From: Lachnospiraceae bacterium | GTDB lineage: Bacteria; Bacillota; Clostridia; Lachnospirales; Lachnospiraceae | NCBI GenBank assembly: GCA_910574185.1 | Contig: CAJSZQ010000012.1 | Span: forward strand, 1-64,000 | Direction: 5' to 3' | DNA: 64,000 bases | Part shown: piece after piece, positions 49,896-59,522 of the stretch | Layout of the letters: every line of letters starts with the position of its first letter | Position numbering within the stretch: the first letter of the stretch is position 1 | Position numbers and translations under genes: made by a program | The notes under the pieces: generated by a model | Seen by the model: only the letters and a program-made list of their open reading frames with translations | What the model was told of the DNA's origin: nothing | Database searches by the model: none

Positions 49896-51884
49896 CTATT
49901 TTTGATTCCGAAACTGCACCGGAGTCATCTTGTAGGCTTTCTTAAATAATCTGTTGAAATGCTCGACGTTCTGATATCCTACCGTCAGGGCGATATTTTC
50001 CACAGTCATACTGCTGCTCTTTAGCATCGCCCGCGCCTTCTTCATACGCACCTTCTTTACCAGGTCTCCAAATGTAACTCCTGACTTCTCCTTAATATAC
50101 TTGGACAAATAAGGCTTCGACAAATAGAATTTTTCCGACAAGTCATCTAACGTTACGTCAATATAATTTGACTGAATATAATTCATAATCTCAATCATCC
50201 TGGCATCCTGGCAGATATCTGCCGTTTTAATTCCATCCAGCTTATTAACCGCCACAATCAGCGCCTCGATAGACGCTTTAATAATATCCGCGTCAATGCC
50301 TACGCCCCAGCAAATCTTACCCTGACATACGATTCCCACATAAGCCGCCGCTTTGGATGAGGACCCTCTGGTCAGGGAGTGCTCTTCATAAAATCTTAAC
50401 TCGTAGCTAATATTAAAATACTGTTTAATTGCATTACTTACCGCATCCAGACGTCCATTTCCTGAAGCCGCCACAACTCTCTGGTCACTGCCATGCTGGA
50501 TGGTTGCTTCTGCAATAATTCCATCCACCTGTTTAAAATGGCATTCATCAATTGCAAATACGCTCTTGGCATTTACGTAGTTGTCGGTAAAGATTTGATA
50601 AACCCATTCCGGCGTCAATTCCTTGTGTGCTCTGTCGGACACACCCTTTACCAGATAGCCGACCTCTTCCCTCATCTTTTCCGGCAGGTTGATTCCATAT
50701 CCCTGTTTCAGAATATAATTTACGCCGCCCTTCCCGGACTGGCTGTTAATACGGATAACGTCGGAATCGTATTTTCTTCCCACATCCTGTGGATCGATGG
50801 GAAGATAAGGAACGGTCCACATATCGCTCTTTCCTTCTTCCCGCCATGCCATTCCCTTTGCAATGGCATCCTGATGAGAACCGGAAAAAGCGGTAAACAC
50901 CAGATCGCCCGCATAAGGCTGACGATCGTACACCTGCATTCTGGTAAGCCGCTCATAGGTTTCTCTGATTTTCTTCATATCGGAAAAATCCAGTTTCGGG
51001 TCTACCCCATGAGAATACATATTCATTCCCAAGGTGATAATATCTACATTACCAGTACGTTCGCCATTTCCAAATAACGTTCCCTCTATGCGGTCTGCTC
51101 CCGCAAGCACCCCAAGCTCTGCCGTCGCCACGCCGCAGCCTCTGTCGTTGTGAGGGTGCAGACAAAGAATCACATTCTCCCTGTAATTCAAATGCTTATG
51201 CACATACTCAAGCTGCGTGGCAAATACATGAGGCATTGCATTCTCAACAGTTGTCGGAATATTAATAATCGCTTTATTATCCGCTGTTGGCCGCCAAATA
51301 TCCAGCACAGCATTACACACTTCTACTGCATAGTCCACCTCAGTGCCCGGAAAACTCTCTGGACTGTACTGGAAGGTAAAATTCCCCTCCGTCTCATCTG
51401 CCAGCTCTTTCAGTAACTTCGCCCCATCAACGGCAATTTGTAACACCTGCTCTTTACTCTTCTTAAATACCTGTTCCCTCTGGGCAACGGATGTGGAATT
51501 ATACAGATGCACCACTGCGTGCGGCGCTCCCTTCACCGCCTCAAAGGTCTTCTTAATGATATGTTCCCTGGCCTGAGTCAGCACCTGGACCGTCACATCA
51601 TCTGGAATCATGTTTTTCTCAATCAGCGTCCGCATAAATTTGTATTCTGTCTCGGACGCCGCAGGGAATCCAACCTCTATCTCCTTAAAGCCAATGTCTA
51701 CCAGGAGCTGAAAGAACTCCAGCTTCTCCTCTAAACTCATAGGCTCAATCAATGCCTGATTCCCATCTCTTAAATCCACGCTGCACCAGATTGGAGGCGT
51801 ATCAATATACTCCTTTTTCACCCAGTCATAGGTCGCCTCTGGCGGCATAAAATACTGTCTCTCATATTTGCTGCAATTGTTCAT
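49896..51884 (-). CDS. leuA: 2-isopropylmalate synthase fused to an AraC-type DNA-binding domain
   Basis: A 662-residue protein. Residues about 1-550 are a full-length type-2 LeuA, first enzyme of leucine synthesis (acetyl-CoA plus 2-oxoisovalerate to 2-isopropylmalate): metal/catalytic motif [23 protein letters not shown] (His ligands), [12 protein letters not shown], and the C-terminal regulatory domain ([25 protein letters not shown]). Residues about 561-662 form a complete AraC-family two-helix-turn-helix domain ([54 protein letters not shown]). No stop or frameshift separates them. ATG at 51884 is chosen (AAGGATGG upstream); in-frame starts at 51896 (ATG) and 51941 (TTG) are possible. 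A normal LeuA ends near residue 550. Confidence 0.92.
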   Translation of the reverse strand: MNNCSKYERQYFMPPEATYDWVKKEYIDTPPIWCSVDLRDGNQALIEPMSLEEKLEFFQLLVDIGFKEIEVGFPAASETEYKFMRTLIEKNMIPDDVTVQVLTQAREHIIKKTFEAVKGAPHAVVHLYNSTSVAQREQVFKKSKEQVLQIAVDGAKLLKELADETEGNFTFQYSPESFPGTEVDYAVEVCNAVLDIWRPTADNKAIINIPTTVENAMPHVFATQLEYVHKHLNYRENVILCLHPHNDRGCGVATAELGVLAGADRIEGTLFGNGERTGNVDIITLGMNMYSHGVDPKLDFSDMKKIRETYERLTRMQVYDRQPYAGDLVFTAFSGSHQDAIAKGMAWREEGKSDMWTVPYLPIDPQDVGRKYDSDVIRINSQSGKGGVNYILKQGYGINLPEKMREEVGYLVKGVSDRAHKELTPEWVYQIFTDNYVNAKSVFAIDECHFKQVDGIIAEATIQHGSDQRVVAASGNGRLDAVSNAIKQYFNISYELRFYEEHSLTRGSSSKAAAYVGIVCQGKICWGVGIDADIIKASIEALIVAVNKLDGIKTADICQDARMIEIMNYIQSNYIDVTLDDLSEKFYLSKPYLSKYIKEKSGVTFGDLVKKVRMKKARAMLKSSSMTVENIALTVGYQNVEHFNRLFKKAYKMTPVQFRNQK

Positions 51885-52018
51885 ATTGTCGTCCATCCTT
51901 TCTATCTCTGCTCTTCCTGCTTCTATGTATTCGGAAGCCAAATTTCAGCAATCATAAAAAATTATCAATTTCTTTGCTTTATTTTATCCTTTCCTATACT
52001 ATCATGAGATTCAAAAAA

Positions 52019-52047
52019 AGAAAAGTGATGTTTTTAATCACTTTTCT
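52019..52047 (-). terminator. Terminator of the D,D-carboxypeptidase gene
   Basis: AGAAAAGTGAT (52019-52029) and ATCACTTTTCT (52037-52047) form an 11-bp stem followed, on the minus strand, by a T run (plus-strand A at about 52012-52019). The stop codon of the gene lies inside the upstream arm. Confidence 0.85.
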
Positions 52048-53474
52048 TGATTTATTTTAATATATTCTTTTATTATCCGCCTGATACACCATCTGAAATC
52101 TCTTTTTCCCACATCATTCGCCGTTACAAGATTCCATTTTCCAATTGATTCTCCCTCCAGCGTAAGAGAAATCTCCCCGATTACTTCATCCTTTTTAACC
52201 GGCGCATCCATCTGCTCTTCACATCGGACAGACAGCTCAGCCTGCTCATCCTCTCTCACCAGATAAATCCATTCTTCCGGCGCATTTTCAATCCTCACTC
52301 CCACTGTAGACGCTCCGCTCAAATGCCTCTTATTCGGAATTCCTTCCTCCACCGGAATATCGGGAAATGTCTGTTCTTCCCACAGATTGCGGCAACTGTA
52401 ATTCTCCAGTCCATATTCCATCAGCGCTCTGGTATCCGACCACTTATAATTCTTATTATTCGGCCATCCACATGCAAGAAGCGCAACAATAAATACTCTG
52501 CCGTCCCGCTCTAACGCGCCCACATAACAGTATCCTGCATCCCCGGTAAATCCCGTCTTACCAGACAGCGCCCCTTCCATCATAGACAAAAAGGCATTGT
52601 GGTTATTGCAGGTAAAATTCCTGCTCCCGGAAATATCCTGAAAGCTGTGGCTTTTCGTTCCGGTAATCTGAAGAAATTCCTCACGCCTATCGGATTCACG
52701 AATACAGTACCGCATAATCAGCGCCAGCTCTTTTGCCGTAGTAGAATGAACCCCCGTATCGTCAACCGCATCCAGTCCATTCGGCGATATAAAGTAAGTA
52801 GACTCACAGCCAAGTTCCTTTGCTTTTGCATTCATAAGCTTAGCAAAGCCTTCTACGCTTCCTCCTACATGCTCTGCAATCACAACCGCGCTGTCATTGT
52901 GGGATTCCAGCATCAGAGAATACAGCAAATCCTTTAAGTAATACTGCTCCTCAGTCCTGACTCCGAGATGGACCTTCGGCTGCCTTGCCGCATATTCGGA
53001 AACCTCTGCAATCTCAGCGTCCCCCTGCATATGCTCCAGAGCTATGATACAGGTCATAATCTTCGTAGTACTTGCCATGGGCCTTGGCACATCCGCTTCT
53101 TTCCCATAGAGAACTCTTCCGCTGTCCCCATCCATCAGCACCGCCGACCGGGCGTAGAGCTGCCCCTGAAACCCTGCATCCTGAGACGTCTCTATCGCTT
53201 CCGACTGTGTAGATTCTATCTCCTCTGTCTTGGCCTTTTCTGTCTCTGATGCCTTTCCAAATGCTGTCCCTTCCTCTTTTTCTGAGCCTGCCGCCTTTGT
53301 ATCCCCTGTCTCCTCTGCATTTGCATATTCTGTCTGCTCTTCTTTTGCATATACAGAGATTGCAGTATGTCTGCCCGGACAGCAGCCAAATAGAACCAAA
53401 ACTATGTAGATACTGAAAAGCCCTCTGATTTTCCTCGTAAATCTCCGGATATTTTTCTTTTCTCTCTCTTTCAT
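52038..53474 (-). CDS. D-alanyl-D-alanine carboxypeptidase (penicillin-binding protein 5/DacF-like)
   Basis: A 478-residue exported serine peptidase trimming peptidoglycan stem peptides. A hydrophobic signal segment (about 19-34) is followed by a ~75-residue linker rich in Glu, Thr and Lys, then the catalytic domain: SxxK in MASTTKIMT (about 135-138), SxN in LESHNDSAVV, KTG in LSGKTGFTGDAG. A C-terminal beta domain of PBP5 type follows (about 350-478). ATG at 53474 suits the signal peptide; an ATG 19 codons upstream lies next to the scpB stop, and neither has a good ribosome site. Complete, unlike the truncated paralogue at 55954. Confidence 0.88.
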   Translation of the reverse strand: MKEREKKNIRRFTRKIRGLFSIYIVLVLFGCCPGRHTAISVYAKEEQTEYANAEETGDTKAAGSEKEEGTAFGKASETEKAKTEEIESTQSEAIETSQDAGFQGQLYARSAVLMDGDSGRVLYGKEADVPRPMASTTKIMTCIIALEHMQGDAEIAEVSEYAARQPKVHLGVRTEEQYYLKDLLYSLMLESHNDSAVVIAEHVGGSVEGFAKLMNAKAKELGCESTYFISPNGLDAVDDTGVHSTTAKELALIMRYCIRESDRREEFLQITGTKSHSFQDISGSRNFTCNNHNAFLSMMEGALSGKTGFTGDAGYCYVGALERDGRVFIVALLACGWPNNKNYKWSDTRALMEYGLENYSCRNLWEEQTFPDIPVEEGIPNKRHLSGASTVGVRIENAPEEWIYLVREDEQAELSVRCEEQMDAPVKKDEVIGEISLTLEGESIGKWNLVTANDVGKRDFRWCIRRIIKEYIKINQEK

Positions 53475-53534
53475 ACAGAACCCTATCCCAAGGAAGTTAT
53501 TTAAAATGTATGAAGCCAGAGACTCTTCCATGCG

Positions 53535-54104
53535 TTAAATATTCAATTTCAATTGTGCTTCTTCTTCAGCCTCTGTCTTGAAATTCTCAATCTGCTCCTG
53601 ATTCATACTGGGAAGCTCTTCGAGCGACTGGATACTGAATCTCCTTAAAAACTCTTCTGTCGTACCGAACAGAATCGGTTTACCCGGCGCGTCCATTCGC
53701 CCTACCTCGCAGACTAGATTGTATTCCACCAGACGGTTCACCGCATGATCGGACTTGACTCCCCGTATTTTCTCAACCTCTAACTTGGTCACCGGCTGTT
53801 TATACGCGATAATCGACAGCGTCTCAAGCTGAACGTCTGTCAGCACATATTTTCTGGGCTGCTTCGCTATCCGAATCAGATACTCGTACATATCCGTTTT
53901 TGTGCACATCTGAAAAGAATCTTCCAGTTCTATAATACGCACGCCTCTCTCAGAAGTATTCAGCCTGTCCATCATATTATGTATTACTTTTCGTGTCGTA
54001 TCCTCGTCATGTCCAACTGCCAGCGCAATCTTCGACAATTCTACCGATTCCCCCATGGTAAAAAGAATTGCCTCTATAATCCCTTCTAATTTCCTGACTT
54101 CCAC
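53535..54104 (-). CDS. scpB: Segregation and condensation protein B
   Basis: A 189-residue ScpB, partner of ScpA and SMC in chromosome condensation and segregation. Two winged-helix domains: LEGIIEAILFTMGESVELSKIA at the start and QLETLSIIAYKQPVTKLEVEKIRGV with LVEYNLVCEVGRMDAPGKPI in the second. The tail is acidic. Start codon is GTG after AAAGGTAG. It follows scpA by 6 bases. Confidence 0.95.
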   Translation of the reverse strand: MEVRKLEGIIEAILFTMGESVELSKIALAVGHDEDTTRKVIHNMMDRLNTSERGVRIIELEDSFQMCTKTDMYEYLIRIAKQPRKYVLTDVQLETLSIIAYKQPVTKLEVEKIRGVKSDHAVNRLVEYNLVCEVGRMDAPGKPILFGTTEEFLRRFSIQSLEELPSMNQEQIENFKTEAEEEAQLKLNI

Positions 54105-54110
54105 GTTATA

Positions 54111-54866
54111 CTACCTTTCTTTCTCCATCTGGGACGTAATCAAAATATCGTCAAACGGTTGCTCCTGCTCGATTACAATCTGGCCGGATTTCATCATTTC
54201 CAGAATTGCCAAAAATGTAACTACTATCTGGATTCTGGAACTCTGTTTTGTGATGAGCTCCCGAAAACTGAACTTTTTATGCTTTACGGCGTATTCCTCC
54301 ACCTGAATCAGCTTTTCCGATACAGTTACCTCTTCCTTTTCTATCTTTCCAAACTGACTTCTAATCTGGTCGATTTTATCAGTCTGTTTCCTCATCACAT
54401 CCAGAAAAATACTCTGCAGTCTGCCAAGCGTAAGATCACGAAGCAGCTCGTCCAAATCCACTGGTTCCACATAGTCAGCCACCTCGTCCGGAATATTCTG
54501 CTTCCGGTACATGATGCGGTCGCTGTCCACCTGGCGGTCTTTCAGCTCATAAGACATATATTTGTACATTTTATACTGGAGCAGTTGTTCTACCAATTCC
54601 TGTCTGGGGTCCTCCTCCTCCCCATCCTCGTTCACTTCTTTGGGAAGGAGCATCCTGCATTTAATGTCAAGAAGCGTTGCTGCCATGAGGAGAAATTCAC
54701 TCATCACATTCAAATCACTCTGCTCCATTGCCTCGATATATTCCATATACTGACTGGTTATCTCCACAATCGGAATATCGTAAATATCAATCTTATTCTT
54801 ATCTATCAAATGCAAAAGCAGGTCGAGCGGCCCCTCAAACACCTGAAGCTTTACCGGAATTCCCAT
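54111..54866 (-). CDS. scpA: Segregation and condensation protein A
   Basis: A 251-residue kleisin that bridges SMC heads. Signatures: KLQVFEGPLDLLLHLIDKNKIDIYDIPI at the N-terminus, MSEFLLMAATLLDIKCRMLLP, an acidic linker (NEDGEEEDPRQELVEQLLQY) and a C-terminal winged helix. GAGAGGAA precedes the ATG. Paired with scpB as in most Firmicutes. Confidence 0.95.
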   Translation of the reverse strand: MGIPVKLQVFEGPLDLLLHLIDKNKIDIYDIPIVEITSQYMEYIEAMEQSDLNVMSEFLLMAATLLDIKCRMLLPKEVNEDGEEEDPRQELVEQLLQYKMYKYMSYELKDRQVDSDRIMYRKQNIPDEVADYVEPVDLDELLRDLTLGRLQSIFLDVMRKQTDKIDQIRSQFGKIEKEEVTVSEKLIQVEEYAVKHKKFSFRELITKQSSRIQIVVTFLAILEMMKSGQIVIEQEQPFDDILITSQMEKER

Positions 54867-54942
54867 GTTGTTCCTCTCTTTATCAAACTAGCCAATCTAT
54901 TATACTTGATTTTTTACCCTTGCACAAGAAGATATTTTGCAT

Positions 54943-55851
54943 TCAAACTACTTCTGATTTAACCGGATTTAAAGTTACCGCAACCACTTCCGCAGGATTA
55001 AACAGACGAATATTCACCGTATGAGTCCCAAGCCCCCGGCTCACAATGCCTATCCGCTTCCCTTTCCGATGAAGTCCGCCGGAATATTTTGGAAATAATT
55101 TTGCCTGCGGCGTAATCAGTCCGCCGAACTTTGGAATCCCGATAACTCCTCCATGAAGATGTCCTGACAACACCAAATCCGCCCCCCATTTTACATAGGC
55201 GTCAAAATAAACCGGACTATGAGCAAGCAATATCTGATACCTGCCCCTAACGGCTTTTCCCAGTCTTTCTTTTATATCGGCGCTCTCAAGGTTCCTGGAA
55301 TGAAAATGTGCATAACACGCAAGAGGAATTTCCAGACCGCTGATTGCGGCCGGAATCCCCTTCATATCACAGTCCTCTGTCTCATTCGCCAGCACATGAA
55401 CCCCGAAAGACTCAGCTTTTCTTATATATCTCTCGTAACGTCCCTGATACTCCTCCGGCTTCATGCGCATCCGCTGCTCATGATTGCCATTTGCCAGATA
55501 CACCGGACAAATCTTTACCAGCCTCTGAAGGAGGCCAAGCGCTGTCCGTTCTGTAGACTCATTGTTTCTGGTCAGCAAATCGCCCCCTATCAGAATATAA
55601 TCCGGCCTTTCCTTTGCAATCGCCGCAATCAGCTCCTGATTCCGCTTCCCATACTGCTTTCCATGTAAATCTGAAAGAAATATCAGCTTAACCGCTTCTC
55701 CCTTTTCCGTTTTATATGGTAATTGAATCCGAAATCGTCTGATTACAAAGCCCTGGAGTTCCCTCCATATCTCAAGTATCAGCGAGAACAAGCCGACTCC
55801 CGCTAATACTGCCAGTTTTTCCTTCCATGTTTTTCTATCTGCTCTTCTCAT
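54943..55851 (-). CDS. Calcineurin-like metallophosphoesterase, membrane anchored (YkuE/YaeI-like)
   Basis: A 302-residue protein with a basic N-terminus, one membrane helix (about 14-30), and a metallophosphoesterase domain: FLSDLHGKQYG, ILIGGDLLTRNNE, LANGNHEQRM, LLAHSPVYFD and LVLSGHLHGGVIGIP, supplying all metal ligands. The YkuE/YaeI branch includes enzymes acting on UDP-diacylglucosamine or cell-wall lipids. ATG at 55851 has AGAGGA 6 bases upstream; the 28 upstream codons in frame are not supported. Located between two D,D-carboxypeptidase genes, which suits an envelope role. Confidence 0.88.
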   Translation of the reverse strand: MRRADRKTWKEKLAVLAGVGLFSLILEIWRELQGFVIRRFRIQLPYKTEKGEAVKLIFLSDLHGKQYGKRNQELIAAIAKERPDYILIGGDLLTRNNESTERTALGLLQRLVKICPVYLANGNHEQRMRMKPEEYQGRYERYIRKAESFGVHVLANETEDCDMKGIPAAISGLEIPLACYAHFHSRNLESADIKERLGKAVRGRYQILLAHSPVYFDAYVKWGADLVLSGHLHGGVIGIPKFGGLITPQAKLFPKYSGGLHRKGKRIGIVSRGLGTHTVNIRLFNPAEVVAVTLNPVKSEVV

Positions 55852-55953
55852 ATCTTCCTCTTTCCACCCCTGATAGATATCCTTAAACTTAAAGTGTACA
55901 TTTATTAGACTACCACTCTTTTTCCGGTTAAGCAAGCGGCGTATGAACCAGAC

Positions 55954-56787
55954 CTACATAAAGAACTTCTCCAGCGCTGTTTCCAGCGCATTCCTATACT
56001 TCATCTTCCCCACGCTCTCCGTCGCGACAATATCCGCCCTTCCGATTTCTTTTCCGTCCAGATAGTAAACCATTTCACCGGTTTTATCCCCTTCCTTAAC
56101 AGGCGCTTTCAAGTCTTTTTTTAGCTCTGGCTTCTTCTTAATCTGCGTCAAATCTGCTCCAACCGTATCTATGTACTGAAAATTCCCTGCCTGTTTAACC
56201 GATACCTCTGCTTTCATTCCTTTTTCCACTTTCACAGGCTTAATCGCTTCCAGCCCCTCGTCCATGTACTTCATACATTTTCCAAAGCCATAATTCAGAA
56301 GCGTCGTTGCATCTGCAAATCGGGACTTGGAATCCTTCGCCCCCATAATTACCGCAATCATTTCCATTTGATTCTTCTCGGCGGTGGCTGACACACAGAA
56401 TCCTGCATCCGCGGTGGAGCCTGTTTTTAACCCTGTCGCATACTGATACTGCCGGATTAGCTTGTTGGTGTTGGTAAGACCAAATTCACTGCTCCCCTTT
56501 CTGGTAGTATGGGTAATATTCTCCATCCAGATAGTAACATAATCGTGCACCTGTGGGTATTTGGTCAGTAATTCCCGGGACATCGCCGCAATATCTCTGG
56601 CCGTAGTCACATGCCCCTCTGTATCCAGTCCGTTGCAGTTCACAAAATTCGTATTCTCCATTCCAAGCCCTCTGGCCCGCTCGTTCATCTGATTGACAAA
56701 CTCTTCCTCGCTGCCGCAGACAAATTCAGCCATCGCCACACAGGCGTCGTTTAAAAAAAGCAGACGCCTGATATTTATCCATTTGTA
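55954..56787 (-). pseudogene. 5'-truncated D-alanyl-D-alanine carboxypeptidase
   Basis: The remaining ~265 codons match the C-terminal two thirds of a DacF-type carboxypeptidase: NDACVAMAEFVCG (end of the SxN region), VNCNGLDTEGHVTTARDIA, the KTG motif in ATGLKTGSTADAG, and the C-terminal beta domain. Upstream the frame meets a stop at 56788-56790. The signal peptide and catalytic SxxK block are missing, and the Ser of the SxN motif is not recognisable. A large serine recombinase gene starts its 3' end just beyond, so element insertion or deletion probably cut the gene. The remaining protein should be inactive and unexported. Confidence 0.8.
56741..56770. repeat. Inverted repeat at the truncation point of the carboxypeptidase gene
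   Basis: CAGGCGTC (56741-56748) and GACGCCTG (56763-56770) flank an A-rich 14-base centre. It sits where homology to intact carboxypeptidases fades, so it may mark a recombination junction. Confidence 0.4.
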
Positions 56788-56891
56788 TCATTCGTCCGCA
56801 TCCATCTGCCGCTGCAAGTTGTCTATTTTCTCCATTTGTACATGCAGTTCTTCGCTCTTTCTGCTTATATATGAAGTTTCATATCTTCCGC

Positions 56892-58502
56892 CTATGGATT
56901 TCTGAATTTATAAAATATACGGGCAGAACCATCCTCCTGTACTTCAATCCTGTCAATCAGCTCCAGAACCATTTCTCTTGTCAGTTTATCCACATGAATA
57001 TAATCCCGAAAACTTTCCGCCCATGCATCATATTCACAGGCCCTGCTGTTCTCTTCCTTCCGCCTCTCCTCCAGGCGCTTACGTTTGTCCTTCAACCCTT
57101 GAATATCCGCTTCATATTCCTTCGCATAAGACAGATATTCCTCCTTGGAAATCACATCATCCAGATAGCTTTGATAAGTCTTTTTCCTGTATCCTTCCAG
57201 TCGCCCGATTTCCTTTTCCAGACGAGCCGCCTGCAATTTGTAATTCTTCCCGGTATCTCCGCTATTCGGTATCCCGCCCAGATAACGAATATCTTCAGGA
57301 GTCAACAGCTTCCTGGCTTCCTCCTGAATCGAGCGAAGTACCGCTTCCTGAAGCCGCCCGTCATTGACGGCATGACGGGAGCACTCCCTTTTCCCCAGCG
57401 TTTTGTATGTCTTGCAGCAATACCCGATAAACTTGCGCTCCCCTCGGCGCTCGTACATCCTCACCATAGCATGTTTGCACTCGGCGCAGAATAACACGCC
57501 GGAAAATACCGACGCAGCGACGCAGCTCTTTACTTCCTTTACACGCAGCTTTTGCCTTTCCTGTACTTTTTGAAAGGCAGCCTGATCTATCACCGGCTCA
57601 TGCATACCCGCTGCCCGAATCCATTCCTCTTTTGGCTGCCGGATATGTTTCTTATCCTTGTAAGACAAATTACGGAACTTATTCTGTACCACCGTTCCAA
57701 TATAAACTTCATTATTCAGTATCGTATGTATCGTCTGATAAGACCAGCTTTTCGTGTTTTCCATCTCATTAGGATTATGATAATTCATACCAAGGATTTC
57801 TCTCTTATAAACAGAGGGAATCGGTATTCCTTCTTCTGTAAGAATCCTTCCGATTTTTGCCTTCCCATATCCCTTGAGATAAAGTTGATAAATCCTCCTC
57901 ACCACTCCTGCGGCATACTCATCCACAATCAAGTGATTATGATTCTCCGGATCTTTCACATAGCCATAAGGACAGGAGGCTCCCAAATACTGCCCTTCCT
58001 TCATCTTAGCCCGGAAAGCGCTTCGGATATTCTGAGATAAATCTTCGCAGTACCACTCGTTTACCAGCCCGTTAATCTGCCTTGACTTCTTATTTCCCCT
58101 ATTAAATGTGTCCGCCCCGTCAACCACGCCGATAAAACGAATCCCGAGATTCGGAAAATCCCTGTGCAGGTATTTCTCCACATGCTCCATATTCCGGGAA
58201 AATCTGGACTGGGACTTGGCAATTACGATATTGAATCTCCCCAGCTTCGCATCTGTAAGCATTCTTTCAAAATCAGGTCTTGTATCATAAAGCCCGCTTT
58301 CGTCATCGTCAGAATATACCTCCGCAATCTGATAATCATGCTGCAGAGCGTAATCTGTCAGCAAAAGCCTCTGATTCTGAATGCTGGCGCTGTCGTCCCC
58401 CTTTGTCAGTTTATCCTTGTCTTCCTTCGACAGGCGCAGATACAACGCCGCTCTATTTTTCTCTCCCACAGCCGTCTCCATCCTATAATCTCCACAAATC
58501 AT
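56892..58502 (-). CDS. Large serine recombinase
   Basis: A 536-residue site-specific integrase of the large serine type. Resolvase domain (about 15-165): AALYLRLSKEDKD with the nucleophile Ser, SIQNQRLLLTDYA, DDDESGLYDTRPDFERML, VIAKSQSRFSRN. Recombinase domain (about 190-300): GYVKDPENHNHLIVDEYAAGVVRRIY, then a zinc ribbon (FCAECKHAMVRM and C-C-K motifs near 345-385) and a coiled coil (about 425-490) with a C-terminal DUF4368-like end. Such enzymes integrate and excise phages or conjugative/mobilisable elements. AGAGGT lies before the ATG. No other element genes are obvious, so this may be a remnant or one end of an element. Confidence 0.92.
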   Translation of the reverse strand: MICGDYRMETAVGEKNRAALYLRLSKEDKDKLTKGDDSASIQNQRLLLTDYALQHDYQIAEVYSDDDESGLYDTRPDFERMLTDAKLGRFNIVIAKSQSRFSRNMEHVEKYLHRDFPNLGIRFIGVVDGADTFNRGNKKSRQINGLVNEWYCEDLSQNIRSAFRAKMKEGQYLGASCPYGYVKDPENHNHLIVDEYAAGVVRRIYQLYLKGYGKAKIGRILTEEGIPIPSVYKREILGMNYHNPNEMENTKSWSYQTIHTILNNEVYIGTVVQNKFRNLSYKDKKHIRQPKEEWIRAAGMHEPVIDQAAFQKVQERQKLRVKEVKSCVAASVFSGVLFCAECKHAMVRMYERRGERKFIGYCCKTYKTLGKRECSRHAVNDGRLQEAVLRSIQEEARKLLTPEDIRYLGGIPNSGDTGKNYKLQAARLEKEIGRLEGYRKKTYQSYLDDVISKEEYLSYAKEYEADIQGLKDKRKRLEERRKEENSRACEYDAWAESFRDYIHVDKLTREMVLELIDRIEVQEDGSARIFYKFRNP

Positions 58503-58530
58503 ACTTATTAAACCTCTTTATTTAATAAGA

Positions 58531-58674
58531 TATACCCTCCGGGCACACCTAATGGACATACAGCCGTTTCACAAGGTATACCCAAGGGCACCCCATTATG
58601 GCCATTCGGCCGTTTCACAAGGTATACCTTCCAGGTATCCCATTATGGCCATCCGGCCGTTTCACAAGGTATAC
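58531..58674 (+). repeat. Family C palindromic repeat, three tandem copies
   Basis: Three units of about 46-50 bases each. All share GCCGTTTCACAAGGTATA at the end (58563-58580, 58609-58627, 58655-58673); the second and third also share CCCATTATGGCCAT and a CGGCC block. Partial divergence is greatest in the first. They fill the 237-base gap between the HD gene and the recombinase gene. Confidence 0.88.
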
Positions 58675-58739
58675 TTATTGGACAGCATATTTTCTCTACA
58701 GTCTATGCCGACGCCAGACGCCTGATTCTTCTTCCCTCT

Positions 58740-59504
58740 TCAATTTTGCAAAAAAGCAGTCAACATACCCTTAAACTCCTTCATTTTCCGCTCTGTCTCC
58801 GGATTGCCGTATGGAATCCGGTCGATAATCTTATCCACATAATGATTTTCCAGAATAATCTCACATGTCTCCGGATAATTGATATCGAAGAAATACGCCA
58901 CATAAGAAACCCAGTAATCCATCTTTGTCTTCCGGTTGAAGGAATGGATGGAAGACTGTACTAAGCATTCTCTCCACACCTCCGGGGAAATGTCCTGGCT
59001 TCCGACTTCTTCCGGCGAGCATCCAAGCAGCACCTCCACCTTTTCCTCCAATTTCACCCGGCAGTTGTCAAGCTTGTCCGCATCCCGGATGATACGCGCG
59101 TGAAGCATTTCCTGTGAAGACAGTCCGCATCCCACTGAGAAATCGCTATGTCTGGCAATCGCCTGCCGAATGATACTATCCCACTTATCTTCTGTTACAA
59201 ACTGACGAATCATCTTCTGCCCGCCGAATAACAACTGTACGCCGAACGCCGCATGATCCATCACCTCCGGCTCAAAACTGTCATACAGCCGAAGCTGCTC
59301 AAACCGGCCGATATCGTGAAGCAGCGCTATCAGCTTCGCCAGACTGCAGTCCTCCCCGGAAAGCTTCATTCTCTCACAGATAGCCTGCGCGCACCGGATT
59401 ACCCCTTCTGTATGCACAATTTTTAAATTAATCTTTTCATCTTCCCTGTCAAATTGCTCTAAATACTTGTCAAATACCTGTCTTGCATGAATCAAATCCA
59501 GCAT
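58740..59504 (-). CDS. HD-domain phosphohydrolase
   Basis: A 254-residue metal-dependent phosphohydrolase. The HD motif set is visible: KIVHTEGVIRCAQAI (first His), LIALLHDIGRFEQLRLY (HD), DHAAFGVQLL, IARHSDFSVG and IIRDADKLDN (final Asp). The C-terminal ~80 residues form an additional helical part. Substrate unknown; nucleotides are common for the superfamily. GGCGGGAA precedes the ATG. It follows the AAA/PD-(D/E)XK gene by 18 bases and may be co-transcribed with it. Confidence 0.87.
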   Translation of the reverse strand: MLDLIHARQVFDKYLEQFDREDEKINLKIVHTEGVIRCAQAICERMKLSGEDCSLAKLIALLHDIGRFEQLRLYDSFEPEVMDHAAFGVQLLFGGQKMIRQFVTEDKWDSIIRQAIARHSDFSVGCGLSSQEMLHARIIRDADKLDNCRVKLEEKVEVLLGCSPEEVGSQDISPEVWRECLVQSSIHSFNRKTKMDYWVSYVAYFFDINYPETCEIILENHYVDKIIDRIPYGNPETERKMKEFKGMLTAFLQN

Positions 59505-59522
59505 CTTATATTCCCGCCCTTG

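Noticed and set aside
58531..58674. CRISPR array
   Set aside because: The three ~48-base units repeat over most of their length and lack unique spacers of constant size; related copies are dispersed elsewhere and no cas genes are near.
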